Position numbers and translations under genes: made by a program. 64,000 nucleotides of DNA from Melastoma dodecandrum (Eukaryota > Streptophyta > Magnoliopsida > Myrtales > Melastomataceae): positions 1,240,001-1,304,000 of the forward strand of contig JARUPY010000537.1 in NCBI GenBank assembly GCA_029817715.1, written 5' to 3'. Positions within the stretch are counted from its first letter, which is position 1. The number at the start of each line of letters is the position of its first letter. Below the pieces are notes generated by a model, which saw only the letters and a list, made by a program, of their open reading frames with translations, had not been told where the DNA came from and searched no databases. Below are positions 34,551 through 46,521 of this stretch, piece by piece.

Positions 34551-36836
34551 ATGGATGCCCCTGTGCATACGATGAGTCTGTCTTTGTCGGCCGCGAGTAC
34601 GATGCAGACCGCCTCACTGCTTGTCTTACTGACTCAGATTTTCTTCATGTGATTTCCGTCATCGGGGACGAAGGCACAGGGAAGACTGCACTGGTTCGAA
34701 GCATGTACAACAGACCGGATATGGAGCGTGATTTCAGGTGCAGGGCTTGGATTAGCAATTACAACACACCAAACTTGGAATCTGTATTGTTAGAGATCTG
34801 GAAGCAGTCCCCCGTGATGACACTGAAAGACCTCGAGCTAAAGGAAACCGACAAATTGTGTGAATTTCTCCAAAAGACATTGATGGAGCTGAGGTATTTG
34901 ATCGTGCTGGATGATCTGAAGAGTGCTGAAATTCTCGATAACCTTCTGCACGCCCTACCTGACTCGAGGAACAGAAGCAGGGTCATCGTCACGTGCAGGG
35001 AGGTGGTTCATCTTCTGCTGCCTGAGGAACCTTGGGGTTACAGTCTCCTGGTGGGGCAGCTTGATCCTGAGTACAGCTGTAAATTGCTATCAGAGCATAG
35101 CTCGATCAATGACGAGGGATTAATAGATAAGATCTTGGGGAAATGTAGGGGTTCTCCTCCAAAGATACTTCTGTTTGGCGGCCTTTCTGCAGCCTTCGAG
35201 AACAGTGACCCGGACTCTTCCCCTATGGCATGGCTCTGCAACCTCGAGGAGGATTGGTGGCGACAAGATGTTAGGTCTCTGAGCTACGGTAGCCTTCCTT
35301 CTTGGGTAAAACCTTGTTTCCTATACTTGTGCTTGTTTCGCAAGGAATATGAGATATCAACAAGGAGGATCTTTCAGTTATGGCATGCCGAAGGCCTGGT
35401 CCGCTGGGATGGCCATTTTACGGCCGAGCCCTGCTTTAAAGAATTGGCGAATAGGAATTTGGTGCAGGTGGTGAGGCGAAGGGAGATGGATGGGGGGCCG
35501 AAGACGTGTCGCGTGTCGGGTTACTTGCACGACCACTTCTCCAAATTTGCGAGTAAGTTCGGTCATATCCGTGACCTTCAGAATGCTAACCAGGAAGTTT
35601 TATGGCCGAGTCATCCATCCAGCGTATTGCCCTGGCTTGCTCAATATTCCAGCAACAACACGAGCCTCCTACCTCATGATGCCGAGATATCCCGTATCCG
35701 ATCCTATGTTTCTTTCAACACGCAGAAGTCAGGGATACGGTCGAGAGAGGTTGAACAGCTGCTAAAGCTGCCTGCAGCAAATCGAGACAGCAGCTTGCTT
35801 AGGGTGCTGGATCTCGAGGACGTTTACAAACTGAAGCTGCCAAAGCAGTTTGGGTATTTGTTACCAAATTTGAGGTACCTCGGACTGAGATGGACGATCC
35901 TTGACTCACTGCCAGAGTCGGTCTCCAAACTCTCTATACTCGAGACAATTGATCTGAAGTACAGCAATGTCACTGAGCTCCTGAGTTCAATCCTCAGACT
36001 GAAATATCTCCGACACCTTTACCTGAATGAGGGACCCTTCGACAAGTACAATCCGAAAGAATGCTTCCTGGGGAGCCTCCAGACGCTATGGGGGCTCTCC
36101 ATGGGGGCGAAGGGCACGTCCTTGACTGTGCAGGGGAAACTAAAGGGTCTCAAGAAGCTAGGGCTGGCATGTTACGCACCAGTCATACCAGAAGTAATAA
36201 GGACAATATCGACCATGATGAAGCTCGAGTCGCTCCGGCTCCGATCAAGGGATCTGTTCGGGCAGCCTTGCTATCTCAACCTGAGTGAGGACATGAAAGA
36301 GATGCAATCTATCTCAAAGATGCACTTGATCGGGTCGTTGGACGAGGAAGGCTTGAGTTGTCTGCCTAAGAGCCTGCAAGTTCTAACTCTGTCCTTGTCG
36401 GAGATGTACTTCGACCCGATGGACTATCTTCTAGCATTATCAGATCTAGTTACGCTGAGGCTCTTTGACAATTCCTACATTGGAAAATACATGGTTTTCG
36501 GAAAAGACACATCTCCTTGTCTTCGGGTGCTGCAGCTGTTGGAAGCTAGAGAACTTGGAAGAGGTATGCATCCAAGAAGGGACGATGAGCACACTGCAAG
36601 AGTTGGACATGAGTGATTGCACTAAGGTAAGGAAAATCATGGGCATCGAGAACCCCCCGAGCCGTGCGACCGTTGTTATATGTAGGGAGTTAAGTCGTCT
36701 CCTTTCCGAAGGTAAGTCCAAATTTCTAATGAGATTTCGAGAGGCTATCATCTCGATGCAATTAAAATTTAAGAAACTGGTATCACTCCATGACATTTGG
36801 AAAGCTTTTACTCTTGAAGGATCAGAAAGAAGCTGA
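34551..36836 (+). pseudogene. NBS-LRR (CC-type) resistance gene copy, 5'-truncated and frameshifted
   Basis: Homology to the gene at 63292 begins at about 34551 (GREYDADRL), but no in-frame ATG precedes the NB-ARC, and the frame is closed by TAA at 34544. The main frame runs to 36616. It shows P-loop GDEGTGKTALV, RNBS-A WISNYNTPN, kinase-2 LIVLDDL, RNBS-B RVIVTCRE, a weak GLPL box (GSPPKIL), RNBS-D-like CFLYLCLFRKEYEI, LHDHF at the MHD position, and then LRRs (LLRVLDLED, LRYLGLRW, LRHLYLNEG). A one-base frameshift near 36540 moves the last LRR into another frame that ends at 36836. It may be a decoy-like relic or a gene whose first exon I cannot see. Family role: intracellular immune receptor. 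Confidence 0.82.
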
Positions 36837-37070
36837 CGACGAGCACAGACTGAGAGGAGCAGCCGGGACTATGACGCCCAATATTATCAACATTACTCGT
36901 GGTCGGACGATGAGGACGAAGAGGAGTTAGCAGCAGATGAAGTTAATTGGTGTTTTGATAGTAGTAAGGATGCTTATGATGTGATTCCCGAAGAAGATTG
37001 TGAACTTGTAGATATAGAAATTCATTTTGTTAAGTACAGGCTTTTTAACTTCACCACAATAATCATATAG
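36837..37070 (+). other. Short acidic open stretch, unknown
   Basis: Directly after the stop at 36834-36836 the same strand stays open for about 78 codons without Met. The composition is striking: SWSDDEDEEELAADE and a Tyr/Gln/His run before it. It may be the tail of the NBS-LRR gene beyond a lost splice site (AAG|GTAAGG occurs at 36625-36632) or a chance frame. No domain recognised. Confidence 0.3.
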
Positions 37071-37755
37071 ATTCTCACATTTTAGCAATATCCTCTCTTG
37101 CCAAGCACATCAACTTTGAGGGCCTTCCTAAAAATATTTCCGGCTTGATCAACCAGCCTCATATATTGAAGCTCTATTTAATGTTAGCACACTTGGCTGG
37201 GTGCTAGGCAAGGCATGCCCAGGACGGTTCATTGGGCCTGGCACGTGAGGGAGACACGAGCAAACTGTTCATCGGCGACCATAATACACTGTTGGATGAA
37301 ATAATAACTTGTGTTGATGTGCTTACTTCGATCATGCAAAACTGGATTCCTACAAAGACTTTTTTGAGTCGATTTATTGTCGACCAGAATTTTGGTAACT
37401 TCATTTCTCGGACAACGGAGAGGATGTTGGAGTTGATTTATTGTTCTTGGTCGTTTTCTTTTGCATAGCTCATTCTATCTGAAGGACTGACTACCTTAGG
37501 GAGGAAGGCTCCTTGGGTGAGGAAAGAGGAGATAGGAGGAATCGAGCGGGGCGTTATCTGTTCCGTGAGGAAGGGAAGGAGCAGTTCCGTGGATCCTGGC
37601 CTTGGTCTGTTGCGCGGCTATTTGAGAGAAACCTACATCCAGTGGCAAAGCGAGAGAAAAAATGTTTTGGAGGCCAACATGAAATATAAAGTTTGATTAT
37701 TTTTTAAAAATTAAATCAGCTAAGATATATTATTTAAGTGGATCGCGACCCTCTT
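37071..37755. other. No gene recognised
   Basis: An open frame at 37232-37468 (78 codons) has no known motif. Otherwise AT-rich. Confidence 0.4.
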
Positions 37756-38110
37756 TCATAGAGAAAATTTATCTATAATTACATCAGTACTAAATTTTGA
37801 AGATATTTCTTTTTCAATATAAATAACTAAACAATCATTCAAGAAATCATCCCTGGTCTTATTTGAAGTCTTGTTTTGATAGTCTTCATAGAATGCGCGC
37901 TGGGTTGTCGCTGTGGAGATCGTTAGTGTAACGATAAGTGGAATGAATCTATCAATTAGGGGATAAGTCTTTGATTTTCCACTCTTCACCCGTCATTGAC
38001 ACAATATTCAATGTTGTGTAATTCACAAAACTCGGGATTCTTCATCACGTCAAGCTCGTAGTGTTGCAATTGCATCTTCAAATGTTGAAGTTCGGAATAC
38101 TAGAAAAACA
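37756..38110 (-). pseudogene. hAT-superfamily transposase C-terminal relic (ZMYM1-like)
   Basis: The minus frame 37989-37756 reads KTYPLIDRFIPLIVTL, STATTQRAF, then DDFLNDCLVIYIEKEI and VIIDKF. This is the hAT C-terminal dimerisation block of the plant 'TTF/zinc-finger MYM-type 1-like' group, where TATxERAFS and GDDFLNDCLVxYIE are conserved. Upstream on the minus strand, in another frame, LQHYELDVMKNPEF (about 38000-38090) matches the segment that normally precedes it. The rest of the transposase is absent. It is not obviously linked to the hAT element at 33138. Confidence 0.75.
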
Positions 38111-38687
38111 CTTGGATAAAACGTTAAGCAGATCTTACCTACATCAACGTACTGAAAACAGCGAGTTCTCCTGCCTCATTTATAAATCGATGAAAAGAAT
38201 CAACATTTTCTGTGAAAGAAAATCATATTTATTCATCACTCCAAAAAAAATCTTTTCTGCAAATTGTTTTTGGATGATCAGATAAATTGTTTTATTCATT
38301 TTTCTATAGAAAAGAAATTACACAAAGCGGATTCTTCTAATCAACAATTTTAGATTCTGGCAAACAATTCCAAATCCTTGGACTTAAACGGATAGAATAG
38401 AAAGCTAATAGAAAAAAAGAGTTTTTGGAAAAGGAAATTGAAAGAGAAAATTATTGTCCTAAGATTTAAAGAGGAAAAAAAATGTGATTTTAAAAAGAAA
38501 TTTTAAAGGTTTTTCTGCTTATTATATAAAGTTATCTTTCCGATCAATTAGATTATTTTAAGAAACTATAAAATAAAACATATTTTTAAAATGATTTTTC
38601 GTAAAAAGGTCAAAAAAAATCTGTTTTAGTTCTATTTCCTTTCCTCTATAATAATAATTAGGGGAGCCAAATATTTTTATTCCTAAA

Positions 38688-38790
38688 GGCAGGCAACAGA
38701 CAAGTCGACGTCAACTATGTTGGATCCGCCCAGCTTCTTGTAAAAGACTCTTAAAGTCTTCCTGGATTCATATCAGAGAAGAAAGACTTG
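38688..38790 (+). repeat. Dispersed repeat pair, copy 1
   Basis: GCAACAGACAAGTC, CAAGTCAAC-like, AGCTTCTTGTAAAAGACTC and GGATTCATATCAGAGAAGAA. The partner lies at 40078-40190. 38111-38687 before it is AT-rich without a gene. Confidence 0.7.
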
Positions 38791-39302
38791 GTTTGGCGAA
38801 CAACATTTAAATTAAGCGCTCAACTGAAGGGGATGGATAACGCTGTTTGGCGAAATTTTCTTACTTCGGACATGAGATTTGAAATTTCGTTCGAGACGCG
38901 ATCGTGATATTAAAAAAAAAAAAGTAAAAAATACATGACGTTTAATCGGAGGTAAAACTTACAAAAGCCACATGGACATTCGCAGGGTTTACTTAAGCAG
39001 GCCAAGAATCAAAATTATTAGATCACTTAAAACAAAGAATGGATTTCTATCCACTCGTCCCTACCATGACCTCACATGCACGCAATGGTGGTTAGGACAA
39101 TTCGAGAATTTGAGGTTTGCTCCCAAAGCACTCCTTCAGTCGGCGTGACAACTCGTGCATTGAGGCGCTGTAGAGGAGACTAGAGTGTGTCGGACCCTCT
39201 CTCGTTTGTCGGAGGCGACAAGCAACAGGTGGATCATAATCAGTAAAAGAAATCTTGAGGAGAATTGGGAGCGGCTCGTATTACCTTCCCCTCATCCATG
39301 CC

Positions 39303-39310
39303 TATATAAG
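39303..39310 (+). promoter_or_regulatory. TATA-like motif in an orphan promoter-like stretch
   Basis: TATATAAG (in GCCTATATAAGTCCC) is followed by a CT/CA-rich leader (AACTCTCCATCTCAC). It resembles a plant core promoter or an LTR U3/R. An open frame crosses it (39185-39511) but shows no motif. 38791-40077 contains nothing else I can name. Confidence 0.3.
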
Positions 39311-40077
39311 TCCCTCTCCAAAAGATGGCATTCATTGGAGCATAGAAGAAACTCTCCATCTCACAAATTTCTCGAACCTGAGAAATGTGTAAATCTTGAA
39401 GCTGAAAGCTTGGTGAAACCAGAAGCTACCTGCTTGAACAACCTCTACTCTCAACGTTTAAGTTGCTTATATTTTTATCTTTTCTATTCTCAAAGAACAA
39501 GTAATTTTTAACGATTAAGTGTTCAAACCCAGAATTATTCTATTTAGATTACAGGGTTATTAAACACGATGGTTTGTAGAATCTATCAGTTAAGATATCT
39601 CAATTGTGTAAAATAATAGAAAGTTATTCTAGGAAATTACACTAAATGACTCTGATTCAGAATTAATTTCAGGAATTATTTGTTCGCGATTGGGATTTAT
39701 TGATGGATCATGATAGTCGAGCGATGACATTAAACACCGATGAAAGAAAAATTAAAAAACTCATTCAATATTCATATCTTTTATCTTAATTTGATATCAG
39801 TGTCACTCGGGAAAAATTTTTCATTTTTGTTTTTAAGGACTAAATTATAAAATAAAATAAAAATACAATTAAATAAAAAAATAAAAAGAAGTAAAAATAG
39901 AACGATGGTAAAAAAAGGGAATTATAAAACTTAGGTACTTGAAACCCAAAATATTGAGTATCTTAAATTTGTCCAACCTCAAATGAAAAATCTAAAAAAA
40001 TCTCCTTGTTTGTCCTTGAATTTTGAATTTCGGGGTTTCCTTTGTATTTGTCTGAACGAATAAAAGACTCATAATTT

Positions 40078-40190
40078 GGGGCAGCAGACAAGTCCAAGTC
40101 AACATATAATTGTCACGCGGAGCTTCTTCTAAAGACTCTTAAAAGTCTTGTAAAGGTCTGTTGTTGGATTCATATCAGAGAAGAAACGGT
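40078..40190 (+). repeat. Dispersed repeat pair, copy 2
   Basis: GCAGCAGACAAGTCCAAGTC, GAGCTTCTTCTAAAGACTC and GGATTCATATCAGAGAAGAA match 38688-38790. It lies just beyond the 3' end of the DUF4220 gene. Confidence 0.7.
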
Positions 40191-40270
40191 GATGAGAGGC
40201 TGGCCATTGTCTTGGTACAAATAAATGACAAACTACTTGGAGAACAAACAAATGGACTGATAATTTTCAT

Positions 40271-42540
40271 TTACTTGAAGATCAGCTCGGTGATAGAAGG
40301 CGCGTGAGGAATCTGGAAGTGATCAGTCATACCGAAGTGAGCCATCAGCAGCCAGACATGAGTCAATAGCTCCCCGCCCCGCCTCAGCTGCTGGCAATGG
40401 TATTTTCCTTGGCACTTGACCGCCGCGTATGTAAGCATCTCCAACCAGAGCCAGCCTATAATCTCCCACCTTCTCTCGTCGCCAATCTGCTGGAGCTGTG
40501 ACGCGAGCAGGCACCCGTGTAACAGCACGAACTTGCTCTTGTCTTCCTTCACGATGGTCATGTTGAGTTTCGTGTTCACATTGTTACGAAGCTTCTCGCA
40601 TGCCTCCCCAACTTTGCATTCATCCCTCTTCCCATTCCGTCTCCACATGGACTTGAGTTTCATGATCATCCAGCTGCACGGTTGTTTCAGTGCCTCCCTC
40701 GCCTTTAACGTCTTCTCCTTGTCCCTAATTGACTTTTGATCGTCAAAGAATCTCATCGCCTCAGTGTAGGCATCCTCAAACTTGAGCCGTCCAATCCCCA
40801 CCGGCAGCATATTTGGATGGATGACGAGGAGGTACACAAGGTACCGAGAAAGAAGCCTGCAGGTCTCGTTGTGTAATTGTATTTTCTCCCGAATGTGTTG
40901 ATCTAGATGGAAGGGGATGAGAGAAGTCGGATCCGTTGGGTTAAGGCACAATTCAGTCGCAATGTGCCAAATGACGATGCTCTCGTCGAACTCCAGTTCG
41001 ACGCTCCATCCTAAATTTTCCATCTGGTTGTAGTACTCCAGGATCAAGCTCCCATGGGTGTTCCAGGTCGACTTCGACTTCAGCCATTGCAAGTGTTCTA
41101 CAATGACCCTTTTCAAACTGTCAGGCACCTCCTCATGTGTCACGTACAGGTGCTTCGTGATGGACTTATCTAGCTTGGCGATCTTCAAGAGTCGATCGCA
41201 AAACAGGTGCTTCTCCCTGAGGCAGAAGCTGAGGAGGCGGAACTGAGCCATCTTGCCGGACCATCGCTGTCTCTTATGTAAAGGCTCGAGCCAATGGATT
41301 ACCTTGAGTGCTTTTAATTTTTTGGTCTTTACCAACCAGCATGCCACCTTGTCGGATAATGCGAGGAACATCAGGGCATACGCTTCCAAGAAGATGGCCA
41401 CCCCGAGCAAAAGGAAGGTCATGCCAAGATCGACTGGGGAAGAAGAATTACTACGGACTTCAGCCAACAAGAAGGCCACCAGGACGAGCGCAGAGAAGAG
41501 CATCACTATGACACGACGGCCAGTACCCCACCAGGTGTCGATCACCTTTGCCTTGGTATAGAGCATATCGAACATGATTCCGAGCTCGATCTCGATGATC
41601 TTGAAAACAACCTGGAAATTTTTACCCTCTAGTATTGCAATGCTCATGTCTCGGTCCTGTAAACTGAGGATGAGATCGGCAAAGAGCCTCTGGAAGATGG
41701 TGATTAGTCCCCGGGCTGCTAGCATCTCGCCTAGGCAACGCTTGTACATATCCTCGTTCGAGAGTTTCTCGTTGTCCAAGGGGAAGTCCGTACCCTCCAG
41801 ATTGTTCTCCATGGCAGCCTCTCGAACCTCGATCAATTCATGCGGCACGACCTGGAATCCTTCTGCCATCCTCAGCTTCTGCACTTCTGCCAACTGGGGA
41901 TACAAGGAAGCGGCCAATAGAAGTTTGAAGATATAGCGAAAGTGGTTGTTCGAAAGCTTGTCTTTTCTGCCGATTGTCTTCTTGATTTTAAATTTCTAAG
42001 AACTAAAAAGTCATTTTTTTTTGGTATTCTAAGGCCACATACCTTGGAAAAATTCGAGGAGTGGCTGGGGATCGAATCGCGGAACTTCTCAGAGCTACTC
42101 ACCCACAACACCCACACCCTTCCACTGTACTTGACCACGCCTGATATGATCATCCCGATCATCAGGATAGAGAGACTCGATCCGTTCCAGGCTAAGAGAA
42201 AGATGTAAAAGGTCACCCCAGCCTGGGTTAGCAGAGACAGAAAGTGCCTAAGCCATAACTCGTTGTCCTCGAGCGCGTAGGCGGTGATTGTGTCTGGGCC
42301 ACCCAGGTGGAGCAGTAGGAACGGTGCCCAGAAAGCAGTCAGCTGGAGGGTGAAATCGGCCGTCGGGTTGCTTGATCTTGTAAGCTTGCTTGAGATTATA
42401 CCGAGCGAGTAAACCGCCACTGGATCTGCCGTCAGGTAGGCGACCCAAGTGACAAAGGTCGTGAAAGGCCCAGGAGAATGTTTGCGGCGGTTGCCAATCA
42501 AGATGAGGAGGACCTGGATGCTGAGGCTGAGGAATACCAT
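40271..42540 (-). CDS. DUF4220/DUF594 membrane protein, two exons
   Basis: Minus strand: exon 1 from 42540 (ATG) to 42043, intron 42042-41894 (GT-AG, GTATGT donor), exon 2 41893-40271. Joined in frame it gives 706 residues, usual for this plant family. Membrane segments: about residues 2-17, 28-50, 65-80, 95-115, 122-142, and two more in exon 2 (VIVMLFSALVLVAFLLAE, LGMTFLLLGVAIFLEAYAL). The family signature HLGGPDTITAYALEDNELW is in exon 1. The C-terminal DUF594 block holds GELLTHVWLLMAHFGMTD. Function is unknown in the family. Upstream of the ATG the frame stays open (FKEIWNEWELRG, normally inside these proteins) back to a stop near 42655. A CTCTCAG acceptor-like site near 42628 suggests an unseen 5' exon, so the true start may lie further up. 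Confidence 0.9.
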
Positions 42541-43255
42541 TCCGCGGAGCTCCCATTCATTCCAGATTTCCTTGAACCCGGAACTGGAAGCTTCTTCTAC
42601 TGTCCTCCTCCGGGAAATGACGCCGCCGCCTAGAGCGGCTGAGAGACGGTATAAGCAGAGTTAGCAAAAACCTGTAGCGGAAGAAGATCAATACAAAAAT
42701 TATCTTACCAATCAAAGGGAGAATCATGAGTCGAGATTTTTAGTAATCCAACAAAATGTTCAAACTCATCGGATGCTGAGGATGTTAGATTTATGCTTAT
42801 ATTTTTATTGCAATGATCCGACAAGAATAGATTAGGTTGTCATTTCTTTATATATATGCTAGTTGCTATATAAAAAGACACAGAAATCCTTACCATTAAG
42901 TCTTTGGTCAATCGTTTTTTCGTTTTCTACTCTAACAGCAATATAAAAAGAATAGAGTGATAAAGCAGAACGCGTGCTTTAGTGATTCAATTTGGTGTAA
43001 GAGAGATTACTTTATAATTTAATAAATCATGAAGAACTAAAGTAATTTTGATGGGTATATCTTTCTTTTAGACAACTGTTACCATCTGCTAATGAATTAA
43101 TTTTTTTGAAATAAAAATATAAATTGAAGAATTGATTTTCATACTCTGCACCTCAACTCCTACTTATTCTTCTTCTCATTCCCTTTGAGAGCCGCATCAT
43201 CTAAGAAAAATCAACCAGGAACACGTAGTCGATGTTAAAACACGCAAAAGAATTA
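42541..43255. other. Upstream region of the DUF4220 gene
   Basis: The first 90 bases on the minus strand continue the coding frame (see the gene). Beyond that it is AT-rich. ATCCGACAAGAATAGATTAG at 42817 is a dispersed word also found at 60986, 61050 and 61620. Confidence 0.55.
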
Positions 43256-43679
43256 GTTAATGTTATATTAAGAGGGGCGTGAATTAGTCTTATAATCCAA
43301 ATTAGGATTTTTAACTCTTTTTCACAAACCCCGCGGCGGACGAAAGCTTCTGTAAAACAGAATCGTATAGATAAGTTTCTGTAGAACAGAACGTTCGAGT
43401 ATGATCGCGATTTATTTGATGGACACCAGGCTTTTTATAGTGGTTCAGCAAATTGCTTACGTCCACTCTTCACCCAAAATTTAGATGGGATTCACTCATA
43501 TGTATCTTAACAAAGATTACACCATCGATTGTTAATAGAACAGATCAAAAAGGTTCTGTACCACGGAAGTCTGAGTGACAGAGTATAGACTAAAAAATTC
43601 TGTATCGTAAGAACTTGTTACGTAGAACAGACCAGAAGGTTCTGTACTATAGTAACTCTGGCACAATAAAGACCAGAAG

Positions 43680-43860
43680 ATTCTGTATGGAAGTAGCTGA
43701 GACACAATACAGACAATAAGGTTTTGTATCGAAGTAGCTGAGGCACAATACAGACCAGAAGGTTTTATATCGAAATAGCTGAGACACAATAAAGACCAGA
43801 AGGTTTTGTATCGAAATAGCTGAGACACAATACAGACCAGAAGGTTCTATATCGAATAAA
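43680..43860. repeat. 41-bp minisatellite inside the LTR-family repeat
   Basis: AGCTGAGACACAATA recurs at about 43695, 43736, 43777 and 43818, a constant 41-bp step, each followed by CAGACCAGAAGGTTTTGTATC or a variant. Less regular units precede it from 43540. The related copy at 19000-19270 has different, about 50-bp units. Confidence 0.85.
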
Positions 43861-43873
43861 TCAAATAAAATAC

Positions 43874-43897
43874 TATATATATATATATATATATATA
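43874..43897. repeat. (AT)n microsatellite
   Basis: About twelve uninterrupted AT dinucleotides. Confidence 0.95.
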
Positions 43898-45148
43898 ATT
43901 TACAATTTCGTAACTCCCATAGCATATATTGGTTTAGGTAATTAATCTTATCAAATAGCATTAAGATATGATATAATTCTCATAAATACCGCGCTTGGGG
44001 CTGAATAAATAAAAATAATAAAATATTAACTTCTATATGAATAAAGATCGATGTCATTCTATTCAGGACACTAAAATAGATGTATCTAGACAAATATTGA
44101 TGATTAGCATTCCAAATAACGGTCACCTAGTAGTCATATAAAATCACAGGCAACCTTACTGAACATTTTTATATATAGAAGATTATATTTCATTCTTTCA
44201 GAAATATAATTCCGAATGGAATTATAAATATACTCAAATAATAATGTAGAACATGTGCTATATTGATTATATTCGTGCAAGAGAGATCGGAGCTCTCTGT
44301 AGTGTTTCAATTGATGCAGGAAATTATTCAACGCTGTTAATAAAAATTGTTATGGCAGTCGATTCCTTTCGCCTTCCAATCAGACCCAAGAATGGTTACA
44401 GGGCCAACAACCTCCACGAAATTGTTGTTTTCTTCCCTGCCTACATGTTCTGGTTTGATTCCTAATCTCTGTCTCCAACAGGCAGCGCAGGTGGATCTCC
44501 AGATTGAAGGGTCACCGGAACATCCAACAGAAGAAACCGTGCCAAGTACCAAGGAGAGGACGAAAACCCCCCCGCTCTCCGCTTATGCCATCCTGAAGAG
44601 GGTGACTTACCCTGGTGAATGCTTGCTTGGCTTCGACGAGATCTGCCGTCGACTCTACTCCGGCATCTTACTGTACGACAAGGAGAAGGTATTGTTTTCT
44701 AAGAATCAATATTTGAGGGATTTGTACAATTTGGAAAAGGAATGACCTCTATCTAGTCTGTTGATGTTGTTCTTAACCTGTAATTTACTAGTATCTGTTT
44801 AATTGATTTTCTTTTTCGGGGGAGGAGTAGAAAGTAGCAGAACAGAAGTTTTGGGTGGACGAGAAATTGGACAAGAACTGCTTCCTTGTCCTGTCCAAGG
44901 CGATGGGTATTACCTGGTCAGGATCAGAAAATAACCAGTACTGGGAATACGTTGTTGAGAAAGAGAACTGGTAAAAAGCCACAGACTCTTCTGCTTTCTT
45001 GGTATTTTAATTGAGGAAGGAGCTTGTCTGGAATCTTAATTCGGATTCGGAGTTTCGGCAGCTTCGAGGGCGAGGTCAATATTCCAGTTGCGAAACTGAA
45101 GAGCGTATGCTGGCTGGAAGTCAAGGGTAAATTTAAGACGATGATCCT

Positions 45149-46493
45149 TGTGAACACTAAAATCTCGTAGGGGAAATATCAGCGTACAAATTGTCGTATG
45201 AAAAATATAGCGGGTTCAATCTCTAGTCACGGACAAAGCACGTGAGTCCTCTGATTCTATACTCGTAAGATATCCGAAATATGGATGGGCTGAAGCTCTG
45301 GCAAATATCTGCTGGAGCTTTAGGGAGATATATTGATGAAGACGCTGGAGATGCAGAGCTTGATCCGACGAGTCTTCAGAAGCGGCGAAGATCACCAGGG
45401 CTGTAGAAGCTTGATCTGGCGAGTCTTCTGAGGATGGGCGAAGAACACCAGGGCTGTTGTAGAAGCTTGATCTGGAGAGTCTTCTGAGGATGGGCGAAGA
45501 ACACCAGGGCTGTTGTAGAAGCTTGATCTGGAGAGTCTTCTGAGGATGGGCGAAGAACACCAAGGTGCTGAAGCTTGATCTTGATCTTGAATGCTTGAAC
45601 TTGATCTTCAGGCTTGATCTCGATCTTCAAACTTGATCTCGATCTTCAGACTTGATCTCGATCTTCAGACTTGATCTTGAACCTTGATTTTGGCAGCACT
45701 GCGTCGATCGGGTGAGGAAAAGATGCTCGAGAACTTCGCTATCGAAGGAGCTTCTCACTCTTGAAGTCGTCGAGGCCTGTGGATTTGATCCAACAGAACT
45801 TGAGGGAGATGTTGTCGACAGAGGAATATAGCCGCCGTCGAAGAATATAATATCCGAAAATATCGCTCGGAAAAGATATTTTTGTGTGTAGAATATGACA
45901 AAAATATAACTCCAAGGATAATATATCACCACGAGAATCTCGTCGTCCTGCTATGGGGCCTACGGAGATAAACCCGCAAGAGGGGCCTTCGGAGATATAC
46001 CCGCTATGGGGGCCTTCGGAGAACCACCCACTGATGGGTCTTCAAAAATAACTAGAATCTCTTTATAACCCAATGGGGCTTAAGAGAATAAGAGAGAAGA
46101 GAGAATTTTTTGTGTCTTCACGAGGGAGGTGAGACTCCCTTTATATAGGAGTTGAAGGACCCTTAGGTGCCCTCTCTTTCCGATGTGGGACAAAGAGTCA
46201 TGGGCTTAAAGGCCATATTGGGCCGACATTTGGATTGCCGAGGTTTGAATTGGCCGATATATGGGCTAAGCCCATGTCATTTTATAATTGGGTTAGGCTT
46301 AATTGGGCTAGCATATGGGCTGAGCCATAATTTTAAAACCCAATAATAAATGGGTTGGGCTTGAACTTTTTTATAATCTCAGGCCCATGTATTATATTTA
46401 CCCAAAGATATAATTGCCTATAATATAAAGGCAATCAACCATATTCAGCCTATATAATATATGGTTTGGGCCAATAAAATTTCAATGTCTACA
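45149..46493 (-). repeat. 3' LTR of the Tat element (1345 bp)
   Basis: Begins TGTGAACACTAAAATCTCG and ends CAATGTCTACA. It contains a 56-bp minisatellite (AGCTTGATCTGG and GAGGATGGGCGAAGAACACC, four units at 45360-45575) and a 20-bp one (CTTGATCTCGATCTTCAGA, 45600-45680). It has one more 56-bp unit than the other LTR, which explains most of the length difference. Confidence 0.9.
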
Positions 46494-46521
46494 AATGCCC
46501 CCACTTTAATTCGTATCTCGT

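Larger units (their letters stand above)
43256..44235 (-). repeat. LTR-family repeat, minus orientation, second copy
   Basis: Starts with ATATTAAGAGGGGCGTGAAT, followed by CCCCGCGGCGGACGAAAGC, GTAGAACAGAACGTTCGA, CTTTTTATAGTGGTTCAGC and TACGTCCACTCTTCACCC. It ends in ATATATAGAAGATTATATTTC. The order matches 18684-20400 but the GC-rich middle is missing. It lies in the 5' region of the PP2 gene and may have removed its first exon. Confidence 0.72.

Noticed and set aside
41253..41561. Plus-strand frames inside the DUF4220 gene
   Set aside because: Shadows of a well-supported two-exon gene on the minus strand.
41872..42042. Continuation of the DUF4220 first frame past SNFSK
   Set aside because: This is the intron read through; GT-AG sites at 42042 and 41894 join the exons in frame.
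43532..43961. Minus-strand frames with repeating short units
   Set aside because: Translation of the 41-bp minisatellite in the LTR-family repeat.
45216..45932. Minus-strand open frames with repeated SSEDSPDQAS-like units
   Set aside because: They are translations of the 56-bp and 20-bp minisatellites in the LTR, also present in the other LTR. Not a repeat protein.
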